Counted from the stretch's first letter, positions 11,960 through 22,863 are shown. The stretch is DNA of 64,000 nt from Delphinapterus leucas (GCF_002288925.2 NW_022098076.1:74026145-74090144); one strand, 5' to 3'. Translations and numbers: made by a program. The notes: generated by a model from the letters alone, not told the origin.

Positions 11960-12804
11960 TGCTGCATATAAAACGACTTAACAGATGACAATTTTTTAGA
12001 ATGCCCAGCTGAGCTCATCAGAAATAAAGAGGAATTCCAAGAGCACAGAAAGGAAGAGGGGTGAGAAATGCTGAGAGTGTACAAACCAATGTGGCAGAGA
12101 CCCTGGGATGGGAGGTGCAGAGGGACTGACGTCAGATAGAGAAATAGGTCCTGTTGCATCTGCGCAAGGGTGGCATCTGCACTGGGGCTGAGCAAGGAGG
12201 GTGGCTGCAGCTGAGACCTTTTGCATGAAGCTGAAACCCCAAAGTGCTACAGCCTCAACATGAAGGAACCAGACAAAGTCCATGTCCCAGCCCAGGGAAG
12301 CAGCAGTGAGGCTTGTCTGTGCCCAGGATCTGGGTGGGCAAAGGACAGTTTCCAACACCCCTGAAGCCCCAAGCCCTTGCCACACCTGGGTGTGGAGTCT
12401 GACTGTACACTCCTTGGCACATGGGATTCCCCAGTTTGAGACTGACATAGGCGTTGCTCCCGGGCTGGTTGCACAGAGTTCCTTGAAGAAGCAAATGCAA
12501 AACTTCTCTAGAAGGAAAACTCCACTGGGAATACCATAAGGAACTCCCACAGAGAGAAAATAAAGCTACTAAAGATAAGGTTACAATTTTTAAAATTATG
12601 TAATACGTGAAATAAAGATCTAACATGAATAAGGGTCCAAAGTTTCCCTCAGAAAAGTCCCAGAGGAAAGCAAATATTGCTTCCAAATAACTTTATACTA
12701 TCTGCAGTTTAAACGGCTAAAGTGATTAAAGAAGGAATAAAATCCACGATGAAAGAATAAGACACTATGACAAAAGAACATGCAGAATTAAAACAAAATA
12801 AATT

Positions 12805-13094
12805 CAACCTGACTGCTGCCGCCACTACCTCCGGGCGCCGCGAGGGCCGGCCCTGCCATCTGCTGCATCTCCTCCACCTCCAAGGAGGCCACTATGCTTG
12901 CATCCCCAGGTACCCACTGGGGCCTGACACTGCTTGCGGACCCTGGCCCGCCTGCCCCACCCACCGGCCAGAGGCAGAGACTTGGGGTTCCAGCTCTCAA
13001 GTGGATGGATTGACTCAGGGTCACCTCTTCTCTCTGTTTTGGTTTCTTTGGAATCTAAGTAAAGTGACTTTATGAGAAGAAATAAAAAATAAAT
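12805..13094 (+). pseudogene. GC-rich retrocopy-like insertion with A-rich tail
   Basis: About 270 bases of CpG-containing, GC-rich sequence ('cctccgggcgccgcgagggc') sit abruptly inside AT-rich old L1 sequence. They end in an A-rich tail (aataaaaaataaataaaa). The word aaaataaatt occurs at both borders (12795-12804 and 13096-13105), consistent with a target-site duplication, although it is low complexity. A short frame starting at the ATG at 12893 (in 'actatgc') and ending at the TGA of 'gattga' near 13012 is visible, but I do not recognise the product. The composition and tail fit an L1-mobilised, 5'-truncated copy of a cellular mRNA or CpG-rich transcript. An unknown SINE or SVA-like composite is the alternative. 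Confidence 0.45.
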
Positions 13095-13340
13095 AAAAAT
13101 AAATTTTAAAAAATTAAAAGAAATCAAATAGAAATCTGGAAACAAAAGATAAAAATCTAAAAATTTAGTGGATTGGTTAAAAAACAGGTTAGGCCCTGAT
13201 GAAGAGAAAATTAGCCAACTGGGGGAAAAAAATCTGAGGATACACTACTTTGAATGTAGCATGGAGAGAATTTTTTAAAGGTAAAAATAAAAAATACAGA
13301 AAATAAGATGGAAGTTAGACTGAAAGGTCCAAAATCAATT

Positions 13341-13918
13341 TAATAGCCAGTACATGGAAGCAACCTAAGTGTCCATCGACAGATGAATGGATAAAGAAGA
13401 TGTGGCACATATATACAATGGAATATTAGCCATAAAAAGAAACGAAATTGAGTTATTTGTAGTGAGATGGATGGACCTAGAGTTTGTCATACAGAGTGAA
13501 GTAAGTCAGAGAGAGAAAAACAAATACCATATGCTAACACATATATATGGAATCTAAAAAAAAGGTTCTGAAGAACCTAGGGGCAGGACAGGAATAAAGA
13601 CACAGGCATAGAGAATGGACTTGAGGACAGGGGAAGGGGGAAGGGTAAGCTGGGATGAAGTGAGAGAGTGGCATTGACATATATACTCTACCAAATGTAA
13701 AATAGATAGCTAGTGGGAAGCAGCCGCATAGCACAGGGAGATCAGCTCGGTGCTTTGTGACCACCTAGAGGGGTGGGATAGGGAGGGTGGGAGGGAGACG
13801 CAAGAGGGAGGGGATATGGGGATATATGTATACGTATAGCTGATTCACTGTGTTATACAGCAGAAACTAACACAATATTGTAAAGCAATTATACTCCAAT
13901 AAAGATGTTAAAAAAATA
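13341..13918 (+). mobile_element. 5'-truncated L1 3' end (cetartiodactyl L1)
   Basis: Starts within ORF2 ('catggaagcaacctaagtgt') and runs through the end of ORF2 and the 3' UTR ('gggaagcagccgcatagcac', 'cttt gtgaccacctagagg') to 'tactccaataaagatgtt' and an A tail. Inserted in the older L1 remnant. The small minus-strand frame at 13534-13764 is antisense UTR. Confidence 0.92.
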
Positions 13919-14389
13919 ATTAAAAAGTCAATGAAAATAATACATTTACTAAAAGGAATAATAGGACTGACAGCAGACTTCTTACCAGCAAAAACAGGGG
14001 TCAGAAGAAAATGAAATCGTATCTTCAAAGAGCTAAGGGAAAATAACTTTTGACCTAGAATACTTTACCAAGTTAAACTGTCACTCAAGAATGAAGGTAA
14101 GATAAAAACAAATGTTCAGACCAACAGTGAATGAGAAATACTACATAAAGGCTCTCACAGAATAAGAGGAAATTAAATTGAGGAGCAAATGGGAACAAGA
14201 AGAATTGTTAAGCAAAGTTGGTAAATTTGTGCATAAATCTAAGTAGACATTCAATGTAAAAAAATTATAAAATTTCATTTGTAGAGTTATAAAATAAGGT
14301 AGATCTAAAACACCAGACGTGAAAAATATGACTATGTACAGTCAAAAGACTGTAAATCTTTTAGACTATGTAACTCAAGTATGTGTGTC

Positions 14390-14574
14390 AACACACTGCT
14401 ATATTTAAAATGGATAACCAACAAGGACCTACTGTATAGCACAGGGAATTCTGCTCAGTATTATGTAACAACCTAAATGGGAAAATATATAACTGAATCA
14501 CTTTGCCATACACCTGAAACTATCACAAGCTTATTAATCAGCTATACTCCATATAAAATAAAAAGTTAAAAAAA
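14390..14574 (+). mobile_element. Very short L1 3' end with perfect target duplication
   Basis: Only about 185 bases of the 3' UTR ('acaaggacctactgtatagc', 'gccatacacctgaaactatc'), then an A tail. The 13-bp direct repeat aagtatgtgtgtc lies at 14377-14389 and 14575-14587 with no mismatch. Confidence 0.93.
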
Positions 14575-15865
14575 AAGTATGTGTGTCCAAAAAATACCAA
14601 TACTCAAGTATTAGCGTGCTGATAACCACTAAAGCAGAAAACAGAGTAGACATATAATGCAAAAGAATGTAAAACTTCTAAATCAGTATAAAAGTAGGAA
14701 TAAAGAAAATTTGATTAATCCAATCAAAGGAAAGAGAGGAAAGTAAAAAAACAACATAGAATCCGTTTTTAAATCAAATGTATAATATGCCCTAAGTGTT
14801 AGAGTCATATGTGTAGATTAGAAATAACTTGATTTTCAAAAAAAGATGAAGAGATTATAAAAGATATTATATTAATAATCATAAAAAATGTGATGCAGTT
14901 AGTCATCTATTAAGAGATAGAGCTTTTATGATTGTATTAAAAATAGTCAAAATAATAATCCAGGTGAATGCTTCTTCCAGAAGACTCACTAGAACATAAT
15001 GACACTGAAAGGCAAAAAATAAAGGATTGGAACAATATATACCAGGCAAATTCTAAACAAAAGAAAGCTAGCCTATTGATATACATAGTAGATAAACAGA
15101 CTTCAAGTATTTTGAGGAATAAAGAAGGCCATTATCTAATACTAAAAAAAAAATAATTCTCCAGGAAAATAACATAAACCTGTGCATATTTTGTACAACA
15201 TTTTAGCTCCAAAACATAAAACAAAAATTTAAATACAAAGAGAAATTGATGAATACATGACCATAGTAGAATATTTTAATGCCTCTTTCTTCTCAGAGAT
15301 GGATAGATCAAAAGACAAAAAAATTAATGAGTATATAGATTATTTGAAGAAAACAATGAACGTGATTGACCTAATGGAAATATATAGAGCCCTACCACAA
15401 CAATTAGATTATAAACATTATTTTCAAGAGCAAATGTAACAAAATTAAAAATTAAACTACACAAGAAAGCAAATCTCAAGAAATACCAAAATAATCAATC
15501 AAATTTCAGAAATATGGTATCACATGGACTACATTCTCTGACCATAATGCCACCAAAAGATAGCTCAAAAAGTCACAAGCATTTGGTAAATTTGAAATTT
15601 CCAAAATAATTTATGGGTCAGAGAAGAACCCTATTGGAAAATTAAAGTGTAAACAAATGGTTAATGATGAACATTGGAGCTTTAGTAGTATCTATAATAT
15701 TTTGGGTATTTTTTTTTTAAGCAAGAAAAGGAGAGATAGATCTGAAACAAACATAACAAAACATTAGCAGTTTTTAAAACTGGATGCTAGATTCATGAAT
15801 GCTTATTATATTATTTTCTGCATACTTGAAATGTTTCATACTTATTTTCAATTTAAAAATAAAGC

Positions 15866-16994
15866 TATTTATTCTGTTTCACACAAATGTTGTTTGTACT
15901 TCAGTCAATAGAGAAATTGGGGATTGGTTTGCTTTTGGCTTTGTTTTCTGTGTACTATACACAGAACCTAGAAAAAATGTTTTCATCATGAACTCAGGCA
16001 TGGCCCAATCTGGGGCACCCCATTGTCCCCAATCTCCATGTCTCATCATCACCAGGAGCTCAAGGCCAGCTGTTCCCAGCCTGGACTCTGAGGTCACCTT
16101 CAAGTCTGTCAAAAATAATTCCTACTGATGAGCAGAAAAGGCTGCAAAGCCCATCATTTGAAAAGAGAACATATTGCAAAAATCACCCACATACAGAGTC
16201 AACCGTGCGGGTGGGTCATGTGGTTGACCACATTTATACTGACCCCTCTTAAAAGTATTTTACTAAATACTTCTGATATAAAAGCAAAGTCTACCTGTGA
16301 GTTGGAGTTTTGGTAAATAGTCCTCCCTTCTTTAAGTGTGTGTTTAAAAGAGTTGTTCCAAGCAAAATTGAGAACTCCCTACTTCCTATGACTCAAAGCT
16401 TAGGCAACCCTCAGATCCTCTTTCCCAGTTCCCCCAGTTAAATCCTGGGTGATTCCTGTTATCAGAATTTTATACTATTATTGTCCAACTTGAGTAACGT
16501 ATGCCCTCTTTTTGGAGGAAAAATGTTCTCAAGAGCCCCTAATTTTGACAAATGACTTTCATTAAACTATTATTTAAATATACATACAAATGAAAAACTA
16601 GGTACAAACTCATTATGCTAAACAACCATAACACCAAAACAAATTTACAAATTAGAGATAAAACTACCAAACCAATAAAGTTCAAATTAACCAGTTTAAT
16701 GTAAGGTGACAATTTGTGTTGCTGCTCTAAAATTGCTGCGGTTGGAAACAACTGGCTTCCCGCTTGTTTCAGCCAATGGAAGGAAGACACTAGAGGCATG
16801 TAGGGAGGCAGGAGGAAGGAAGAAGTCCGGCTATTTATTCCTCCCCTTTCCTGATTCTGGTCTAGCATAAAAGCTCTTCCCTCCATTGTCCCACCTCCTG
16901 CTGCTAGTTTCCACCATGGTTACTGTTTGCATCGGGCAGCCCTGGTTCCCTGCCTCCTCTAGACGACCTCCTCTTCCTCTCAGAGGGAAGACAG
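15866..16994. other. Gene-free spacer
   Basis: No supported feature. The overlapping frames at 15799-16128 and 15879-16112 are antiparallel and neither looks like a known protein. The minus-strand frame at 16539-16886 (115 codons) also shows no recognisable domain. Confidence 0.5.
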
Positions 16995-17152
16995 CTGGAA
17001 TAAATGTGTAATGCTTCCCACAGAAATTAACACATGACAGGACATTCCTTGTCCATCCATCTTCAGACCAGCAGGACATTGGAGTCTGGACCAGTGGTCC
17101 TCAACCCCACATGCATATCACAATCATTGTAGGGACGTTGGAGAAATGCTGC
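16995..17152 (+). repeat. Local duplication, copy 1 (ends in MER5-like half)
   Basis: 'ccacagaaatta' (near 17019), 'gacattccttg' and 'cttcagaccagcaggacat', then 'ccagtggtcctcaaccccac' and 'atgcatatcacaatcat', recur in the same order at 18119-18640. The shared block includes non-transposon sequence and the start of a MER5-like element at about 17092, so it is a duplicated segment and not only two insertions of one transposon. Confidence 0.8.
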
Positions 17153-18118
17153 CATTTCTTATTTCAGATCTGTCCTGGTAGTAACTTGCTGCTGTCACTA
17201 ACCCCTGTGTCACCTCTCTATCCCCAATTGGGCTTTTTCTTCTCTTTCAACACCTTATTTTTTTTTTTAACTAGTTCCCCATATTAAATTCCCTTTATTA
17301 AATGACCTGGCACAAGCTCATTTCTCCTGGCTGTCCCTATGGATACATAAGTGATAACAGGTAGAGAGAGTTCACCAGTAATCAGATTTCTCTTTTTGTC
17401 CACTTGTTTTTTATACCAATTATTATTTTAACTTCCCTCCCTTTTACATTCTGAAGTGCCTAGAAATAGGCCCAAAAGGGAAATGCCCCCAAAGTTTATG
17501 CTACTGTTTTATGTTGGAATCATTTCTGTTCTCCAAATTTCCTGTGACTCCATAAGTCATCAGAGGGGATTCAACAGGAATATGGTTATTCCACAAAGTG
17601 AGAGCACCAAATGATGGATGAGTTCTGTCTGCAGACTCCAATTTGAGGAGAATGGCTGAGCTTCCTTAGATATCTCAACCCCATCATCTCCAAAGCCACC
17701 AAAAGTGTAAAAGAAAAATCCAGACACGCATTTACTTTGAAAAATGGCAGATAACTTGAGGTAACCAATTCTTTTGTTCCTTCCTAGAGTTCCCCCAACA
17801 TTATACGATTCAACAACATTTTCCTTTGCTGACTTGCACTACCAGAACAAAGGAAGAGGGTAATGGCCATGCTATGCAAGAGAGAGAGGGGGGTGATTTT
17901 AAGTCACAAAGTTTCTCTCCAGGGGGTCAGTATGACAGAAAATAATTTCTGATAGGATGACCAATATTTCTTCTTTCAAATGCCAAGTTTCTTGCTTTCT
18001 CAAATGTAGCTTTTAAGCTAGGTAAGTGTCAGCTCCTACTTTTGTCAATTCTCAAGGGCATGGAATATTCAACTGGCTGAGAAAATATGGTTTCTCCTGA
18101 GAATCAGAGAGAAAGAGA
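17153..18118. other. Spacer between the duplicated blocks
   Basis: No gene recognised. Short pyrimidine-rich and T-rich runs occur (for example near 17240-17270). Confidence 0.5.
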
Positions 18119-18640
18119 GCTGGAATATTTAATGTTTAATGTTTCCCACAGAAATTAGCTGACTGCAAGACATTCCTTGTTGATCTTCAGACCAACAGGA
18201 CATGGGAGGTTGAGTTTTTTGTTTTTGTTTTGTTTTTTTAATTAATTAATTTATTTATTTTGGACTGCATTGTGTCCTCGTTGCTGTGCGCGGGCTTTCT
18301 CTACATGCGGCGAGCTGGGGCTACTCTTCGTTGCAGTGTGTGGGCTTCTCATTGCAGTGGCTTTTCTTGTTGCAGAGCACAGGGTCTAGGCCCACGGCTC
18401 ACAGGTTTTAGAGTGCAGGTTCAGTAGTTGTGGCACACGGGCTTAGTTGCTCTGTGTCATGTGGGATCTTCCCAGACCAGGGATCGAACCTGTGTCCCCT
18501 GCATTGGCAGGCGGATTCTTAACCACTGTGCCACCAGGGAAGTCCGGGAGGTTGAGTTTTTAAAGGCCTAGACCAGTGGTCCTCAGCCCCACATGCATAT
18601 CAGATTCATCAAAGGGACTTTTGAGAAATGCTGATGCCAG
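18119..18640 (+). repeat. Local duplication, copy 2, split by a SINE
   Basis: Counterpart of 16995-17152: 'ccacagaaattagctgactg', 'gacattccttgttgatcttc', 'agaccaacaggacat', then (after the SINE) 'ccagtggtcctcagccccac' and 'atgcatatcagattcat'. The SINE at 18220-18545 interrupts it, so the duplication predates the SINE. Similarity stops shortly after 'gagaaatgctg' in both copies. Confidence 0.8.
18220..18545 (-). mobile_element. CHR-type SINE, reverse, long form
   Basis: Reverse complement of the CHR SINE: T-rich left end, 'ttgcagagcacagggtctag', 'catgtgggatcttcccagac', 'accactgtgccaccagggaa'. The direct repeat gggaggttgagttttt is perfect at 18204-18219 and 18546-18561. Confidence 0.94.
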
Positions 18641-18751
18641 GCTCCGCCTCAGACAATTAAAATAGAATCTCTGGGGAATAGGTCCCAAGTATTAGTATTT
18701 TTTTAAATCTCCCACATGATTTTAATGAAGAGTGAAGACAGAGAGCCACTG
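18574..18751. mobile_element. MER5-like hAT transposon with 8-bp duplication
   Basis: Starts 'cagtggtcctcagcc' and ends 'agagccactg', the expected terminal inverted repeat. Inside are 'gacaattaaaatagaatctc' and 'tctcccacatgattttaatg'. The flanking octamers gcctagac (18566-18573) and gccttgac (18752-18759) differ at one position, matching the 8-bp target duplication of hAT elements. Confidence 0.8.
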
Positions 18752-19612
18752 GCCTTGACCAAGAATTAGGAGTTAGTCCTAAATTATATTACTATATATA
18801 AGTATGTAATTAATATATATAGTTGTTGTGTATGATTATATATAATACTTCCATTGAAGTCGGTTGTTTTCTTCATAGGGGTTTGTCCGTTTTTCTTCCT
18901 CACTCTTTATTCTTTTGAGTGAGACTTACATAGTGCGACTAGAGATTGTGATGAACTTAAGATTTTGTTTTGCTTGCCAATTGATAAAAGAAATAACGGA
19001 AGAGGAAGAGTGTAAGTTCTTTTGGGGGTGGGGCGCAGCAGGTTCTGATTATGGTGAACCTGCCAGAATCTCTGGATGTCTGGATTATGGGACTCTCACC
19101 CCCAGACGTGGCTTTCAAAAGACCATGTATCCAATCCACTATCAGTCATCCGTTTTGTGTTTTCACCTTTCTTGATAACACCAGTCTATTACCAAATGAT
19201 ATCAGACACAACCGTGACATTCTTTGTCATGTTAGGAAAGTTCCATTCTGTATTGTCCAGAGTCCAAGGTTCTATGGAGTTGAACCTTGCCACTCACTAC
19301 AATATAGCACATTCTATATATGTAGCTCCCAAAACAAATACCTTGCATAGAATAGACAATGGCTTAACCCAGGGGTACCCTAAATATTTTTGATAGCACA
19401 CCCCCCAGTAAAATATCTTTCAGCATGCCTGATAGAAGTTTAATATTTTTCCTATCACCCAATAGATCATACTACACCCCCCACCCACCCCCAAAATCCT
19501 CAAACTTCACTCCAGAGACCATTGATGTAGCCCACGGTATAATGCTGTCTGACAAAAAGTTATTACTTTTGTGATTTGAGTTATCCCTGTATTATATTGT
19601 ATTGTATTATGC
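18752..19612. other. Gene-free spacer with low-complexity patches
   Basis: TA-rich at about 18785-18850 and C-rich patches near 19400-19500. Overlapping plus-strand frames at 18915-19393 have no recognisable domain and are mutually incompatible. Confidence 0.5.
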
Positions 19613-19955
19613 TTGAATATTGTATTATATATAAATATAATATATAAATAAATATACTTGAATATTGTATTATATATAAATATAATATATAAATAAATAT
19701 ACTTGAATATTGTACTATACTTGAATATTGTACTATACTTGAATATTGTACTATATTTGAATATTGTATTATACTTGAATATTGTATTATATATAAATAT
19801 AATATATAAATAAATATACTTGAATATTGTATTATACTTGAATATTGTATTATATATAAATATAATATATAAATAAATATACTTGAATATTGTATTATAT
19901 ATAAATATAATATATAAATAAATATACTTGAATATTGTATTCTATACTTGAAATT
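19613..19955. repeat. Mosaic AT-rich minisatellite with 45-bp and 18-bp units
   Basis: Every unit begins 'ttgaatattg'. Unit starts at 19613, 19658, 19703, 19721, 19739, 19757, 19775, 19820, 19838, 19883 and 19928 give lengths 45, 45, 18, 18, 18, 18, 45, 18, 45, 45, then a degenerate last unit. The long unit carries an extra 'tatataaatataatatataa' type insert. Because 45 and 18 are both multiples of three, one minus-strand frame stays open for 133 codons with a repeating Tyr/Ile/Ser-rich pattern. That frame is a by-product of the repeat. Confidence 0.95.
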
Positions 19956-20516
19956 CTTACTGAGCATTGCAGAGCAGTACATACAAGGTCAATAGCTAAT
20001 TCCTCACCATCACCATAAGTTACTTCATGAGAGTCTAAGGAAATAGATTGGTACCAAATGTTTCCCATTACCATCAGGGCAAAGCCTCTGGGGCTTCTGA
20101 GGCTCTACTCTGATCCACTGAGAATTTTGCCCAAGTCATTTTTTGATCCTTTGTTACCCAGTTCCATAATTGGTTCAGTGGCCACTCTGAACCAGAAAAG
20201 CAGCCTCTAGGCTATCTTGCTCAAGTGAGATGTTCTTGAAAAGAAAACATTGGGGAAACTCTGGCCATCATTTCAAAGCAAATTTTCTCTCCACAATAAA
20301 TGAGTGAGAAATGGTAAATGTTCTCAATGAGGCGTAATTTATGGGAAAAGAAAAAAGAAAAAACAGAATAGCAAGGCCTTTGGCAAGTGCATTGATTTTT
20401 AGAAAAGAGGCACAGAAAGATTTCCTCAGGGTCATTGAAAGTGGGGAAGAGCCAGGAATGAGCAAGTGCAGGGAAGCAAAGCATAGCAGCTGGAGATCAC
20501 ACAGTTCCATTCTGGT
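19956..20516. other. Gene-free spacer
   Basis: No supported feature. Antiparallel frames at 20221-20607 overlap each other and look like chance. Confidence 0.5.
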
Positions 20517-20605
20517 TTTGAGGCAGAGGAAACTGATCCACCCAAGGTCACACAGCAGTTTCATGACAAAGCTGGAAACAGATTGCAGACTCTGGTCCTT
20601 CCTTT
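20517..20605 (-). mobile_element. MIR SINE core, reverse
   Basis: 'gaggcagaggaaactgatcc' followed by 'acccaaggtcacacagcagt' is the reverse-complement MIR core. Confidence 0.7.
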
Positions 20606-21037
20606 AAGTCTATCGTATAATTACTTCCTTAATTGCTTATCTCTCATCCTCTTTTCTATCAGTCTTAGACAGGAAGGTCCAAACAGTTCCCTTGTCATCT
20701 TGTGTATCATCCCTACTTCACAAGGACCCCTGCATTCCCATGGGGTGTTTCTCTTTCCCTTCCTGTGCGTTTCCCAAAGGAGAAGGCCCTGTATTCCCAA
20801 CTGCAGGGTTCCTGTCTGTCTCATAGAAGAGTCCTTTTATCATTGCAGTGTGTGGGCTGCTTGCCTCTAAAAATAAAATTCCATTTATTTGTTTGGTACA
20901 AGGAAAATCAATTATCATACAGTTCTTACTGTGGAAATATTCTCAGGCAATATTTTTACTGCCTCCCAAGTTCTGTTTTAAAAGCATCGTAACGACAGAA
21001 GTGCACGATCCTGGAGTTGAATAGGACTGCAGAATTT
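20606..21037. other. Gene-free spacer
   Basis: Four overlapping frames on both strands (20583-20992) lack any recognisable motif. No gene called. Confidence 0.5.
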
Positions 21038-21215
21038 ATCCAGAGTGGTTCTTTACCATTTGGGGATCATGAAACCCCCCTTCAGAAATATGATGACTGC
21101 TATCTGAAACTCCCCAGAAAAATGTACATACAATGGTATATATGCAGACATATAACAAAATCATACAAAAATCTGCATCTAACACGGCGCAGACCCTGGG
21201 TCTCTGGTTTAGATC
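21038..21215. mobile_element. Probable non-autonomous hAT DNA transposon
   Basis: 'gagtggttctttaccatttg' and 'gggatcatgaaaccccc', then 'ccccagaaaaatgtacatac', resemble a common placental DNA-transposon consensus of the 'ggttcttaacc...cccagaaaaatgcacatac' type. I cannot fix the family name. The 189-codon minus-strand frame at 21036-21605, the longest in the window, overlaps it. Confidence 0.45.
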
Positions 21216-22217
21216 CCCCTTTCCTTGACTTAGAAGGAAACTGAGTCCCTCAGAGAAAAATCGTCTGCTAGGAGCACAAAACCAATTAGTGGAAACAACA
21301 GTACTATACCGTAGGTCTCCTCTTCCCAGACCAGAGGCACACTGTAAAATGACAGGAAGACCATGTGATTTATCACCTAAACCAGGGCACTTTTGAAACT
21401 GGAAAAGTGGGCTGTGAATTATTAGGCTAAGACAACACGTGTAAACTGGAACCATGTGGGGCAAACCAGGACACGTGGTCGCTCCTGTCACACCAAAGCA
21501 GAAAGTCTCGAGCCTGACACTTTTTGTGCCAGAAGGCCAAAATCTCCCACGAAAGAAGAAAACGTGAACTTGCGATATAGCCTCTGAATCTCTATTCTGC
21601 AGCATTTTGAAAACACGTAGCTTCTACCCCCTGATCTGAGTTCTCGTTAAATGCATATCACATGTCTCATGAATATGACATACAAAGGAAATTATTATAA
21701 CACTTCATAACAACAAGACTTGGGTTTTCTTGAGACCTCCCAAGGGGCATCTCAATCAATTTTAGTTTTATCAGCAACACGGTAGCGAACATCAGAACTT
21801 TCTCATGGCTGCTGTTTGTAAAGTCAGCTTTACTCTAGAGGTTTGACCATTTCAGTCTGACTATGCAGAGAAGGATAAGGAAAATTGATTCCATTGCAAA
21901 AAGTCTCCCTAAAGGTCTAAATAATTCATATCAGTCTCAACCTTCAGACATTATCTCAAACAGTAAGCGTATTCCAAAAGACCCTGCTTCCAGCGAATCC
22001 CCTGGTCAAATAAAGCCTCCCTTACTCGCCATGCTCACTGGCTGGCCTTCCTTCTGAAGGGTCAGGCGCCTGTGTCCACTCAACTTATTTTTCTTAGGAT
22101 GTTAATTTCAAGACTTTTTTTAAAAAAAGAATCTGGTTTTGAACTTAGTGACACTTTATCTTAGCAGAGTCCCTATTTCCGAATTACAATACTATAGTCT
22201 GTCTTGGGGCCCCAGAC
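21216..22217. other. Gene-free spacer
   Basis: No supported gene or element. Covered partly by the long minus-strand chance frame ending at 21036. Confidence 0.5.
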
Positions 22218-22396
22218 CAGTGGCTCTCACTGGCTGTGTGTTAAAATTATGTAGAGAACTTTTCAAAAAACTCCCATGCTTTGGCTCTTCCCCTAGAGAT
22301 TCTGATTCATTGATTGGGGGCTGGGTCCAGGCATGGTCACTTTTTTCCAAATCTTCCCTTGTGATTCTAATGTACAACCAGAGTTGAGAACTACTG
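22218..22396. mobile_element. MER5A-like hAT transposon
   Basis: Terminal repeats 'cagtggctctcac' and 'gttgagaactactg', with internal 'cctagagattctgattcatt' and 'tcccttgtgattctaatgta', give a nearly full-length element. The flanking octamers ccccagac and ccttagag match at five of eight positions, compatible with a worn 8-bp duplication. Confidence 0.8.
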
Positions 22397-22546
22397 CCTT
22401 AGAGAAAACCCAGTGGGTGCGCCATAAGCCATGTCAAGTGGGTTGCTCCTTTTTCCTAAAGCTAAGAGGGTACATAGGGACCTGCTGCTGGCTCGTATGG
22501 TAGATGAGCAGGTAAGAGGAGGAGGATGGCTTAAAGAACTAAGAGA

Positions 22547-22853
22547 ACTGTGTCCCTGGTGGCACAGTGGTTAAGAATACGCCTGCCAATGCAGGGGACA
22601 CGAGTTCGAGCCCTGGTCCGGGAAGATCCCACATGCCGCAGAGCAACTAAGCCCCTGCGCCACAGCAACTGAGCCTGCTCTCTAGAGCCCACGCGCCACA
22701 ACAAGAGAAGTCACTGAAATGAGAAGCCCGTGCACCTCAACGGAGAGTAGCCCCCACTCACTGCAATTAGAGAAAACCCATGCACAGCAACGATGATCCA
22801 ACACAGCCAAAAATTAATTAATTAATTAATTAATTTAAAAAAAAAAAAAAAAC
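22547..22853 (+). mobile_element. CHR-type SINE
   Basis: 'tccctggtggcacagtggtt', 'gggaagatcccacatgccgc', 'ggagagtagcccccactcac', an (ATTA)n stretch and an A run. The direct repeats aactaagaga (22537-22546) and aactaaggga (22854-22863) differ at one base. Confidence 0.93.
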
Positions 22854-22863
22854 AACTAAGGGA

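Larger units (their letters stand above)
11960..15865 (+). mobile_element. Ancient L1 (L1M/HAL1-like) remnant, repeatedly interrupted
   Basis: At 13110-13335 there is diverged ORF1-like sequence ('aaaaaacaggttaggccctg', 'gaagagaaaattagccaact'). At about 14940-15660 there is endonuclease-region ORF2-like sequence ('cagaagactcactagaac', 'ttctccaggaaaataaca', 'ttgacctaatggaaatatat'). At 15700-15865 there is an L1M-type 3' UTR ('gcttattatattattttctg', 'catacttgaaatgtttcata'). Insertions sit at 12805-13094, 13341-13918 and 14390-14574. The 11960-12790 part is GC-richer and assigned only by continuity. Frames of 60-62 codons near 14968 and 15257 are decayed ORF2. Confidence 0.55.

Noticed and set aside
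11996..12550. Minus-strand frame of 184 codons with two overlapping alternatives
   Set aside because: Three mutually incompatible frames cover the same GC-richer stretch, which appears to be part of an old L1. GC-rich DNA has fewer chance stops.
19581..19982. 133-codon frame with a repeating Tyr-Ser-Ser-Ile-Phe pattern
   Set aside because: Direct product of minisatellite units whose lengths are multiples of three.
21036..21605. Longest open frame (minus strand, 189 codons)
   Set aside because: It overlaps a probable DNA-transposon remnant and has no recognisable domain. It is Cys/Phe-rich like random antisense translation, with no exon signals noted.
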